Below, one piece after another: positions 17,001 through 24,379 of a DNA stretch of 64,000 nucleotides. Origin of the DNA: Acetobacteraceae bacterium (GTDB lineage: Bacteria; Pseudomonadota; Alphaproteobacteria; Acetobacterales; Acetobacteraceae); contig CANBXZ010000002.1 of the NCBI GenBank assembly GCA_947373495.1, forward strand, positions 1 through 64,000, written 5' to 3'. Under the pieces are notes generated by a model that saw only the letters and a list, made by a program, of their open reading frames with translations, did no database searches and was not told where the DNA came from. Numbering within the stretch: position 1 is the stretch's first letter; each line of letters starts with the position of its first letter. Position numbers and translations under genes: made by a program.

Positions 17001-18788
17001 GACGCGGTGACCGTGACCGGCCCCACCACCGGCACGCCGAACGAGGATGGCCAGGTGGTCAGCGTCAACGCCGCCGGCAACGCGGTGGATGTGGATGCGC
17101 ACCAGGGCGTGCAGGTGGTGGGCGTACCCGAGGCGCTGCCGCCGGGCGTGAGCTACGACGCCGCCACCCAGCGCTTCAGCCTGGACCCCAGCGATGCCGC
17201 CTACCAGCACCTGGCCCAGGGCGAGAGCCAGCAGGTGGTGGTGGAATACCAGGTGTTCGATGGCTACGTCGCGGTGCCGACCGCGGTGATCTTCACCGTC
17301 AGCGGCCGCAACGACACACCGATCGTCTCCGGCGTGGTGGATGCCGGGCCGGTGAGCGAGAATGCCGATGCGCTCGCGCTCAACCTGCTGGCCAACACCA
17401 CGGATGCCGATACCAGCAACGTGCTGGCGGTGGATGCAAAGGCGGGCGTCATCGCCAGCCTGGCCAGCGGCAGCTGGGCGGCGCCGCTGCAGTTCAGCCT
17501 GGCCGGCAACACGCTGGCCCTGGCGCCTGGCCAGTTCAACGCGTTGCGCGCCGGTGAGACGCTCGACCTCAGCTTCAGCTACGTGGTCACCGATGGCGAC
17601 AGCAGCAATGGCGCCGCCACCGCCAGCGCGCATGTCACCATCCTAGGCGCCAATGACGCGCCCATCGCCCTGGCGCTTTCAGCCAATCATGTGCTGGAAA
17701 ACAGCGCGGCCGGCGTGGTGGTCGGGCAACTCGCCGCCACCGATGCCGACCGTGGCGAGGTCTTCACCTACCAGCTGCTGAACAACCCCTCGGGCTTCTT
17801 CGCGCTGGCCGGCAACAAGCTGGTGGTGGCGGCGGGCGCCACGCTGGACTACGAAACCGCCACCAGCCACGGCGTCACGGTGCGTGTCACCGACTCTGCC
17901 GGCGCCAGCTTCGACCAGGCGTTCAGCATCGCGGTGGACAATGTGCTGGGCAAATCCATCACCGGCACCTCCAAGGCCGATGCCATGCTGGCCGGCACCA
18001 GCCTGGCCGCCACGGTCGAGAGCGACACCATGGACGGTGGCAACGGCAATGACAGCATCGACGGCCTGGGCGGCAATGACAGCCTGCTGGGCGGTGCCGG
18101 CAATGACAGCCTGGTGGGTGGCACGGGCGACGATGTCCTCGACGGTGGCAAGGATGTCGACATCCTGCTGGGGGGCGAGGGCAATGACCGCCTCGTGGTC
18201 TCCGGCACCGACAGCGGCACCGATGTGCTGAACGGCGGCGCCGGCACCGACACCCTGGTGGTGGCGGGCAAAGCGGCGGTCACCCTGGCCGGCTTCAACG
18301 CCGCCGCCTGGTCGATCGAGCTGTGGGAAGGCAATGGCGCGGGCGTGAACGGGACCGCGGCGGCCGAGACCTTCGACCTCTCGGGCATCGCGGCCTTCAC
18401 CGCCACCGGCCTCGGCTTCCTCGATGCCGGCGACGGCGCCGACACCGTCATCGGCAGCGCCTTCGCCGACGACCTGCGCGGCGGCGCCGGCAATGATGTC
18501 CTCCGCGGCGGTGCCGGCAATGATGTGCTGAAGGGCGGCGCCGGGGCCGACATCTTCGTGTTCAACCAGGGCAACGGCCAGGATATCATCGGCGACTTCG
18601 TGGCCGGCGCCGCCAATGGGCATGACGTCATCGACATCAGCACCGCGCTGTTCGCCAACTACACGGCGCTGAAGGCGGGCCTGTCGCAGGTTGGCGCCGA
18701 TGCGGTGCTGACCTCGGGCGCCGACAGCATCACCTTCAAGGCGGTTGCTGTTGCCAGCCTGGTGGCCAGCGACTTCATTTTTCACTGA
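14091..18788 (+). CDS. Giant VCBS/RTX calcium-binding adhesin, probable type I secretion substrate
   Basis: A 1565-residue surface or secreted protein. Residues 1-225 form a domain like choice-of-anchor L (LTSGTTPGTTN, FNLVFGSDEYPEW). Residues about 240-300 are calcium-binding RTX nonapeptides. From about 360 to 1190 run VCBS/cadherin-like repeats of roughly 100-150 residues, each ending in an NDAP-like tag (VTGINDAP near 459, VTGTNDAP near 614, VVGTNDAP near 750, ITGVNDAP near 862, then diverged NDAV, NDTP and NDAP copies near 966, 1070 and 1184). A cadherin-like domain covers 1190-1283, and more GGxGxD repeats lie at 1300-1360 and about 1440-1500. There is no Sec signal. The C-terminus ends in a type I-like hydrophobic tail (VASLVASDFIFH). 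The start ATG follows GAGGGG. No T1SS genes are in the window. Confidence 0.9.
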   Translation: MAIFTTIDTTTDLNAIAQALMPGAAGLTIDSSSLVLVNGPASAMLYDGSLGGLGIGSGLLLTSGTTPGTTNSMSYFGVSNEMAGDADLTAVVSTVFNTVSLDATTLTFNFTVIDASITGISFNLVFGSDEYPEWVNQFVDIGMVMVNGVNVAYFNHDPHAPLSVIGSNLAADYFINNANSVLPIEYDGVSAPLTIFAPVHLGLNTLKIGVADTGDHIYDSGLFISNMQATTLPITGMVLDRDGSSLDDSIQGSGAAEDIQGFDGNDDLKGGGGDDIFQAGIGDDSLQGDTGNDFMDGGAGTDIAMYTGNLADYSVWARPDGSYRIVDLRAGSPDGSDTLTQVESIHFADAVLDLATLAVSALAPADMPLAGTVEQSGAVLTVDAFATLADLAPDAVLTVEVPGALPPGVSYDAASHSFTLDPANQAYISLAAGEQQAVTVSYVVNDGTTLTAQAFQFLVTGINDAPIVTGPVSYAVDEFLSPLPSASGEVEVEIEVEVEVEKLGDDDLITEAAVPNSVKLLDHAADPDSLDVLAVVDLAATLPDGISYIHKDAAYTNTGYYGALVYHPAVDLLVINPKAAAFESLAQGEVLTITVEYGVSDGSVTVPTSAIFTVTGTNDAPQVSGIVTAATEEDGAVVTVDALAYATDIDHGAVLSVTNAPAGMAEEVNSGGGTGTHGADDTAAEVFADTSFDLTNLPPGVSFDAASNTFSLDPAAYQMLSAGEVRTVTVNYGVTDGMATVAAQAVFTVVGTNDAPVVSGPQSFTLTEDALAQVFNPLANTTDVDELDTLSVLTGPLPAGIELVGGLGEPGDDDLVGGQLLGFNPGAAAYQSLAAGEVTTVTWDYVVTDGQAMVATSTSFTITGVNDAPVIAVPAGATMLEDAAVVTVDALANATDVDHGAVLSVVGVPAILPDGITYDAATHSFSIDPGAAVFQQLAEGEVETLSVSYGVTDGIVTTQTQVNFTVVGVNDAVTVTGPTTGTPNEDGQVVSVNAAGNAVDVDAHQGVQVVGVPEALPPGVSYDAATQRFSLDPSDAAYQHLAQGESQQVVVEYQVFDGYVAVPTAVIFTVSGRNDTPIVSGVVDAGPVSENADALALNLLANTTDADTSNVLAVDAKAGVIASLASGSWAAPLQFSLAGNTLALAPGQFNALRAGETLDLSFSYVVTDGDSSNGAATASAHVTILGANDAPIALALSANHVLENSAAGVVVGQLAATDADRGEVFTYQLLNNPSGFFALAGNKLVVAAGATLDYETATSHGVTVRVTDSAGASFDQAFSIAVDNVLGKSITGTSKADAMLAGTSLAATVESDTMDGGNGNDSIDGLGGNDSLLGGAGNDSLVGGTGDDVLDGGKDVDILLGGEGNDRLVVSGTDSGTDVLNGGAGTDTLVVAGKAAVTLAGFNAAAWSIELWEGNGAGVNGTAAAETFDLSGIAAFTATGLGFLDAGDGADTVIGSAFADDLRGGAGNDVLRGGAGNDVLKGGAGADIFVFNQGNGQDIIGDFVAGAANGHDVIDISTALFANYTALKAGLSQVGADAVLTSGADSITFKAVAVASLVASDFIFH

Positions 18789-20238
18789 GCAGCCCAGCGG
18801 TGCCGGGCAGCCTTGGCGGGCCGCCCGGCATGTGGCCTTCCAGGCCGTGCTTGGCCATGCGGTAGCGCAGGGTATCGCGGCTGATGCCAAGGTTGCGGGC
18901 GGCACGGGTCACGTTGCCGCCCGCGCGTTCCAACGCCTGCTGAATGGTGCGGCGTTCCAGCGCCGGCAAGGTGCTGGCCTCGGCCGGCAGGGCGCCGTCC
19001 TCAGCCACGCCCGGCGCCAGATCCGCCATCCTGCCCGGCGCCTGAATGCCGGGCACCAGGTAGCCGAGTTGTCCGAGGCCGATGCGGCCATCGGGCTCGG
19101 CGGCCAATACCGCCTGTTCCATGGCGTTGCGCAGTTCACGCACATTGCCGGGCCAGTCGTGGCGCAGCAGGGCGGCCCGGGCTTCCTCGGTCAAGGCCAG
19201 GCCGGGCCGGCCGTAGCGGCGGCCCGCCGCCGCCAGGAAGCGGTCGGCCAACAGCAGCAGGTCGGTGCCACGTTCGCGCAGCGACGGCACGGTCAGCGTC
19301 ACCACCGAAAGCCGGTAATACAGGTCGGCGCGGAAGCGCCCTTCCCGGACCAATTGTTCCAGCGGCTGATGCGTGGCGGTGATGAAGCGCACATCCACCT
19401 GCTGCTCCTTCACGCTGCCCAGCCGGCGCACCGTGCGGTCTTCCAGCAGCTTCAGCAGCTTCACCTGCACCCCGGCCTCAAGGTCGCCGATCTCATCCAG
19501 GAACAGCGTGCCGCCATGCGCCGCCTCCACCAGGCCCTGGCGCCGCTCACGGGCGTCGGTGAAGGCGCCGCGTTCATGGCCGAACAACTCGCCTTCAAGC
19601 AATTGGGCCGGGAGCGCCGAGCAGTTGAGCTCAACGAAGGGCCCCTCGCGGCGCGGCCCTTCGAAGTGGACCGCCCGCGCCACCAATTGCTTGCCGGTGC
19701 CGGTTTCACCCCGCACCAGCACGCTGGGTGGCGCGCCATGTTCGATATGCCGTTCGGCCGCCAGCAGCCGGATGATCTGCTGCTTCAGCGCCAGCATGGG
19801 GCTGGAGGTGCCAAGCATCTCGGCCAGCCCATTCGTCGGTGCGGTGTCCCCGGGCAACGGTTCCGCGCTGCTGGCCGGCAGTGCATCGCCGATCAGCCGG
19901 CGCAGTTCCACCAGGGCAAGCGGCTTGCTGACGAAATCCCACGCCCCGGCCTTCATGGCTTCCACCGCGGTTTGGATGGTGCCGTGGCCGGTCAGCACGA
20001 TGACCTTGGCCCGCGCATGCTGTGCCCGGATTTCCCGCAACAGGTCCTGGCCGCTGCCATCGGGCAGCGACAGGTCGAGCAGCACCAGGTCCGGGCTGTG
20101 CGCGGCCAGCAGTGCGCGTGCCTCCCGGATGGTGGCGGCCGCGCGCAGGGCAAAGCCCTCCCGCGTCAGGAAGCGGACGATGTTCTTGGCCAGGGTGGCT
20201 TCGTCCTCCACCAGCAGGATGGTTGGCGCCGCGGTCAT
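18775..20238 (-). CDS. NtrC-family sigma-54-dependent response regulator
   Basis: A 487-residue transcription activator. The receiver domain (residues 1-120) has acidic residues in LLVEDE, phospho-acceptor D55 in LVLLDLSLPDG and Lys in SKPL. The AAA+ domain follows, with Walker A GETGTGKQ at 177-184, the sigma-54 loop as GAFTDA at 224-229 instead of GAFTGA, and Walker B GGTLFLDEIG. The C-terminus is a Fis-type helix-turn-helix (GGNVTRAARNLGISRDTLRYRM written in part; NVTRAARNLGISRDTLRYR). The start at 20238 overlaps the kinase stop by four bases, so the pair is translationally coupled. It is convergent with the adhesin gene, overlapping its end by 14 bases, which points to regulation of the sigma-54 promoter at 14018. 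Confidence 0.93.
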   Translation of the reverse strand: MTAAPTILLVEDEATLAKNIVRFLTREGFALRAAATIREARALLAAHSPDLVLLDLSLPDGSGQDLLREIRAQHARAKVIVLTGHGTIQTAVEAMKAGAWDFVSKPLALVELRRLIGDALPASSAEPLPGDTAPTNGLAEMLGTSSPMLALKQQIIRLLAAERHIEHGAPPSVLVRGETGTGKQLVARAVHFEGPRREGPFVELNCSALPAQLLEGELFGHERGAFTDARERRQGLVEAAHGGTLFLDEIGDLEAGVQVKLLKLLEDRTVRRLGSVKEQQVDVRFITATHQPLEQLVREGRFRADLYYRLSVVTLTVPSLRERGTDLLLLADRFLAAAGRRYGRPGLALTEEARAALLRHDWPGNVRELRNAMEQAVLAAEPDGRIGLGQLGYLVPGIQAPGRMADLAPGVAEDGALPAEASTLPALERRTIQQALERAGGNVTRAARNLGISRDTLRYRMAKHGLEGHMPGGPPRLPGTAGLLSEK

Positions 20239-21704
20239 GGTGCCACCGGCAGCCGGAGGGTGACCCGGGTGCCGCCTTCCGGCCGCGGCGCGATGTGGAT
20301 GGTGCCGCCGTAGCTTTCCACGATCCGGCGCGTCAGCAGCAGGCCCAGGCCGCTGCCATGCGCCTTGGTGGAAAAGAACATCGGCGGCCATTGCCCCTGG
20401 AGTTGTCCCGGCAGGCCCATGCCAGCGTCCTCGACCATCACTTCCACCATCTGTCCCGCGGCAACCAGCTGGGCCGCAACGTGCAGGTCGCCGCCCTCGG
20501 GCATGGCCTCGATGGCGTTGGCGATGAGATTGTCCAGCGCCTGGGTGAGCGGGCCGGCATTGCCCAAGACCGGGGGCAGGGCTGCCGTCTCCAGCGCCAG
20601 TCGCACCTCCCGCCGTTCCGCCAGCGGGCCGTGGCGCTTGCCTGCCTCGGCCAGCAGGGCGGCCAGGTCCACCGCCTCCGGCAGCACCGGTTCGCCGCGG
20701 GCGTGCTGCAACAGGTCGCGCACCCAGCCATCCATCCGGTCGGCTTCGCGCAGAATGTCGCCGAGGGCTTCCGGCGCGGCGCCGGGAAACTCCAGCGCCG
20801 CCAACTCCGCCGAGGAGCGTATGGAGGCGAGCGGATTGCGGATGCCATGCGCCACCGCGGAAGCGATGGCGCCAACCGCGGCCAGCGCCTCGGCTTCGCG
20901 CAACTGGGCCTGCTGGCGCAGCATGGTCCGGCGGGCGCGGGCCACGATCCAGGTCAGGGCGCCGTACAGCAGCAGGGTGCTGAGGACGGCGGCGGTCCAG
21001 ATCAACCGCACCCCGGAATCGATGGCGCGGAACAGGGCGGCAGGCAGGCGATAGATCTCCACCGCGCCGATCACCCGCCGGCGGTCCTGGTCCCAGACCG
21101 GCAGGTAGGCTTCCAGGAAGCGGCCGCCGGTGGCGTTGGCCTCCAGCGCCACATGCTCGGCCTTGGTGGTTTCGGTGGTGCGGCCGCTTTCCACCACGAT
21201 CCGGCCACGCAGCGCCCGCTCCAACTCGTCATTGCCGTCGAAGCGTCGGCCGATCAGCGTCGCATCGCTCGACCACAGGATGGTGCCGTTGGCGGCGAAG
21301 ACGTTTGCCCGCACCACGCCGGGCAACCGCGCGACATGGTTGAAGAAGGATTCCAGCGGAACGCGCGAACTTTCCTGGGCCGGATTGACGAAGTAGGTCC
21401 AGGTCTGCTCGGCACGCACGATGCTGCCAAGGAATTCGGCGCTGACCTCGGCATCGCGCTCCAGCATCTCCTGGGCGAGGAAGCGGCTGAGCAGTACCGC
21501 GGTCCCGGCGCCCGAGACCATGACGCAGGCCAGGCTGAGCAGCGTGAACCAGCGAACCAGATGATACCCCTCCGGTCGCTGCGCCTTGGCCGCCGGCCCG
21601 GGCAGCAGCCACCTCAGCAGGCGCACCAGCCGTGTTCCGGGTGCCTTCGAATCATAGGCCGCCATGAAGGGAAGGCGTGCCGACCGCTTGTCGTTCTTGG
21701 TCAT
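20235..21704 (-). CDS. Membrane sensor histidine kinase, NtrB/ZraS-like
   Basis: A 489-residue kinase partnered with the downstream NtrC-type regulator. A first transmembrane helix near residues 50-75 (WFTLLSLACVMVSGAGTAVLL), a periplasmic sensor domain to about 230, and a second helix (LIWTAAVLSTLLLYGALTWI) precede the catalytic core. The H-box is AVAHGIRNPLASIRSSAEL with His near residue 283. The ATPase boxes are NLIANAIEAMP, VEDAGMGLP and FFSTKAHGSGLGL. It would phosphorylate D55 of the regulator in response to an envelope signal. The start at 21704 gives an N-terminal cytoplasmic stretch; Met at 21665 is an alternative. Signal unknown. Confidence 0.92.
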   Translation of the reverse strand: MTKNDKRSARLPFMAAYDSKAPGTRLVRLLRWLLPGPAAKAQRPEGYHLVRWFTLLSLACVMVSGAGTAVLLSRFLAQEMLERDAEVSAEFLGSIVRAEQTWTYFVNPAQESSRVPLESFFNHVARLPGVVRANVFAANGTILWSSDATLIGRRFDGNDELERALRGRIVVESGRTTETTKAEHVALEANATGGRFLEAYLPVWDQDRRRVIGAVEIYRLPAALFRAIDSGVRLIWTAAVLSTLLLYGALTWIVARARRTMLRQQAQLREAEALAAVGAIASAVAHGIRNPLASIRSSAELAALEFPGAAPEALGDILREADRMDGWVRDLLQHARGEPVLPEAVDLAALLAEAGKRHGPLAERREVRLALETAALPPVLGNAGPLTQALDNLIANAIEAMPEGGDLHVAAQLVAAGQMVEVMVEDAGMGLPGQLQGQWPPMFFSTKAHGSGLGLLLTRRIVESYGGTIHIAPRPEGGTRVTLRLPVAP

Positions 21705-21872
21705 TGCCGTTGGTGGTGCTGGTCGTTTTGATCAACGCGATCATGCCGCACAACTGGCATTGTTTTGATGAACAAGTCTATCTGTTGTGTGGACCGGCCG
21801 TGCCTCGGCATGCACCTGCCGTGGTGCTGCCGGCGATGGAACGACCCTGGACAGGAAGACCCGGGGCCGGAA

Positions 21873-21904
21873 GGCCGGGGTCGCAAGGCCGGGGTCGCAA
21901 GGCC
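21873..21904. repeat. Two tandem copies of a 14-base GC-rich unit
   Basis: The unit GGCCGGGGTCGCAA occurs at 21873-21886 and 21887-21900 and is followed by a partial GGCC. It lies between the divergent kinase promoter side and the hflX stop codon, in a 245-base gap that otherwise shows no gene. Confidence 0.6.
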
Positions 21905-21950
21905 TGGCCGTCTCCTGCCAAGCTGTTCGGCGGCCGCGCCTGCGCCGGCG

Positions 21951-23303
21951 CTACCGTGCGGCCAGGCTGCGCTGCAACCGCGCGATGGCGCCGGGCAGGC
22001 CGCGCACCTTCAGCACCCGGCCGTTCTCGTTGTAATCCTCGGACAGCACCCGCGCGCTCTCATACACCTCGCCGATCAACCCCTGCTTGGCGTAGGGCAG
22101 TACCAGCACATCCTCCACCATCGCCGCCTCGAAGAAGGCGATGATGGTGTCCCGCAGGGCGCTCACATCCGCGGGCGCATGGGCGGAAAGCAGGATCGCA
22201 TCCGGGTGCTTGGCCAGCAGCGCGGCACGGCCGGCGGCGTCCACCCGGTCCAGCTTGTTCAGCACCAGGCGAGAGGGCACCGCATCCGCGCCGATCTCCC
22301 GCAGCACGCTGCGGCTGACCTCCAACTGCGCCTCATAGGTTGGGTCCGAGGCGTCGACCACGTACAGCAGCAACGAGGCTTCCAGCGCCTCCGCCAGGGT
22401 GGAGCGGAACGAGGCCACCAGGTCGTGCGGCAATTGCTTGATGAAGCCAACGGTGTCCGAAACCAGCACCCGCGGCCGGGTTTCCGGTTGCAGGATGCGC
22501 ACGGTGGTGTCCAGCGTGGCGAAGAGCTTGTCCTCCACCAGCACCTGGCTGCCGGTCAGCGCCCGCATCAGGGAGGATTTGCCCGCATTGGTGTAGCCCA
22601 CCAGCGCCACCCGCAACTGGTCGCGCCGGGCGGAGCGGCGGTTGTCGCTGTCGCGCTGTACCGCTTCCAACTGGTCCTTCAACTCGGCCAGGCGGTCGCG
22701 GATCTTGCGGCGGTCGAGGTCCAGCGTGCTTTCGCCGGCGCCCGGCCCCTGCTGCCGGCCGCCGCCACCCGAGGATTCGCGCAGCCGCGGCGCCACGTAT
22801 TTCAGCCGCGCCATCTCCACCTGAAGCTTGGCTTCGCGGGTATTGGCGTGGCGGTGGAAGATCTCGACAATCACGCCGGTGCGGTCCAGCACCTCGGCGC
22901 CGGTGGCGCGTTCCAGGTTGCGGATCTGGCTGGGCGAGAGTTCGTGGTCGACAATGACGAATTCGGGCCGCCGGGCCGTATCGGCTGCCGCAGGCATGGC
23001 GGGCGCCGCCTCGGCCGCCCCCTCGAAGCGCTGCCGCGCCTTGGACTTCGGCGGCGGTGCCATGGTGCCGACCTGGCCGGTACCGCCGGTGAGCGCGGCC
23101 AGTTCCGCCAGCTTGCCGCTGCCCAGCAGCGCGCCGGCGCCGGTGCCCTCGCGCCGCTGCGACACGCTGCCCACCACCTCATAGCCCAGCGTCTTCACCA
23201 GGCGGCCCAACTCCTCAAGGCTGGCGGCATGGGCGACGTCGTCCACCTCCGGCGTCTGGATGCCGACAAGGACAGCGAGGGGAATGGGCGGCTTGGTTTC
23301 CAT
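21951..23303 (-). CDS. hflX: Ribosome-associated GTPase HflX
   Basis: A 450-residue Obg/HflX-superfamily GTPase that binds ribosomes and can split stalled or stress-damaged ones. The N-terminal HflX domain includes GTGAGALLGSGKL and EFVIVDHELSPSQIRNLE. The linker has a coiled coil (DRRKIRDRLAELKDQLEAVQ). The G domain shows G1 GYTNAGKSS, G3 DTVGFI and G4 NKLD. An Ala/Pro-rich insertion lies around residues 85-125. The start at 23303 is preceded by CGAGGAT; a much longer frame upstream is unsupported. Unlike the common arrangement, no hfq gene precedes it here. The next gene upstream is a catabolic operon in the same direction after a 409-base gap, so it probably has its own promoter. Confidence 0.93.
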   Translation of the reverse strand: METKPPIPLAVLVGIQTPEVDDVAHAASLEELGRLVKTLGYEVVGSVSQRREGTGAGALLGSGKLAELAALTGGTGQVGTMAPPPKSKARQRFEGAAEAAPAMPAAADTARRPEFVIVDHELSPSQIRNLERATGAEVLDRTGVIVEIFHRHANTREAKLQVEMARLKYVAPRLRESSGGGGRQQGPGAGESTLDLDRRKIRDRLAELKDQLEAVQRDSDNRRSARRDQLRVALVGYTNAGKSSLMRALTGSQVLVEDKLFATLDTTVRILQPETRPRVLVSDTVGFIKQLPHDLVASFRSTLAEALEASLLLYVVDASDPTYEAQLEVSRSVLREIGADAVPSRLVLNKLDRVDAAGRAALLAKHPDAILLSAHAPADVSALRDTIIAFFEAAMVEDVLVLPYAKQGLIGEVYESARVLSEDYNENGRVLKVRGLPGAIARLQRSLAAR

Positions 23304-23712
23304 GGCGGTATCCTCGTGTCCTGGTGCCGAAGTCCTGCGGCCTTCGAGCCAGGCCACCAACCCTTGTTTTACAGCGGCTTGCTTGTTCGCGGCGTTCGTC
23401 CGGAACCGAACGCACCGCGCGGGCGGCACACTAGCATGGATTGCGGCCGGGCCTGGAATCCGGCAACCCTGGCGGACACCGCCCAGGGCAGCCCTGCCGC
23501 AGCAGGTCGTACAGCGCAGCCCGAGCCGAAGCACTGCCGTCGCCATGCCGGGCTGGCCCGGTTGAACGAACGCGCCTGCCGGTACCTGCACTCGGCTGCG
23601 CCAATGTGGCGGGGGATGCGCGCGTGCCTGCCGCGCCCGGCAGCCTGAACCGATGAACGTGTTTCAGGGCGGCGGACGGTGACATGGCCGACGATGCCCG
23701 CAGGGCAATGCC
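23304..23712. other. Intergenic region upstream of hflX
   Basis: This 409-base stretch between hflX and the isochorismatase-family gene contains no frame with a ribosome binding site or recognisable protein. In particular, there is no hfq. It should hold the terminator of the importer operon and the hflX promoter, neither of which is obvious by eye. Confidence 0.5.
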
Positions 23713-24372
23713 CTACAGGCTGGCGATGGTGGCTTCCACTGTCGCCACGTCCAGCACATCCGCGTATTTCACTGCCATGTCGTAGAGGTTGGCGAAGTGT
23801 GGCGCCTCATGCCGGTCGGAGCAGCATTGTTCCGGCACGATCATGCGGAAGCCGCAGGACAACCCTTCCACCACCGTGGCGCGCACGCAGCCGGAAGTGC
23901 TGCCACCCGTCACCACCACGGTATCCACGCCATGGAAGGTCAGCAGCGAACGCAGATGCGTCTCGAAGAAGGCCGAGGCCATGCGCTTGTTGAACACGAT
24001 GTCAGTGGCGGCGCGTTCGACCCGCGGGTCCAACTCGGCCTTGGGCGAGCCGACCTTGGTGTTCTGCAGGCTGTCGGGCGTATTGGTGCGGGTGCCCCAG
24101 ACACCGCAATCCTCGCCCGAGGGCAGGTAGGCGACATAGGTCCACACCACCGGCAGCGACCTGGCGCGGAACACGCGCGCCAGGCGGTTGATGTACTCGA
24201 TCTGGCGGGGATCGGTCTCATAGGCCGTGGGGTAGATGGCCGGCTGGGTGTAGCCGCACTGCACATCCACGTTCACCAGCGCCGCGCGCCGGCCGAAGCC
24301 GAAGCGCGGCCGCGCTGGCGCCGCCTTCAACTCCGCCCAGAGCTGCCGCGCGGTCTTGCCTTCCTCGATCAT
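23713..24372 (-). CDS. Isochorismatase-fold amidohydrolase (N-carbamoylsarcosine amidase-like)
   Basis: A 219-residue cysteine hydrolase. The catalytic triad is visible as Asp in ALVNVDVQCGY, Lys in VFNKRMASAF and nucleophile Cys in GGSTSGCVRATVVEGL. The segment MIVPEQCCSDRHEAPHFANLYDM resembles N-carbamoylsarcosine amidohydrolases. The family hydrolyses carbamoyl or amide bonds. It is the last gene of a run that starts with a RutA-like monooxygenase and includes an ABC importer, the position where RutB (ureidoacrylate amidohydrolase) acts in pyrimidine breakdown. Overall similarity to E. coli RutB looks low, so it is a functional analogue at most. It is seven bases downstream of the binding-protein gene. 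Confidence 0.87.
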   Translation of the reverse strand: MIEEGKTARQLWAELKAAPARPRFGFGRRAALVNVDVQCGYTQPAIYPTAYETDPRQIEYINRLARVFRARSLPVVWTYVAYLPSGEDCGVWGTRTNTPDSLQNTKVGSPKAELDPRVERAATDIVFNKRMASAFFETHLRSLLTFHGVDTVVVTGGSTSGCVRATVVEGLSCGFRMIVPEQCCSDRHEAPHFANLYDMAVKYADVLDVATVEATIASL

Positions 24373-24379
24373 GCTTGCC

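Noticed and set aside
13989-17633. 1214-codon open frame antisense to the adhesin gene
   Set aside because: It mirrors the VCBS repeats on the opposite strand, is His/Gly/Gln-rich low-complexity protein, and has no ribosome binding site. High third-position GC explains its length.
21765-23648. 627-codon plus-strand frame over hflX
   Set aside because: hflX is unambiguous on the minus strand; the frame has no recognisable domain.
23304-23712. hfq gene upstream of hflX
   Set aside because: The usual hfq-hflX order was checked. No frame with the Sm1/Sm2 motifs is present.
23713-24372. Naming the isochorismatase-fold gene rutB
   Set aside because: The catalytic triad is present, but the sequence resembles N-carbamoylsarcosine amidohydrolases more than E. 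coli RutB, and the other rut genes are missing.
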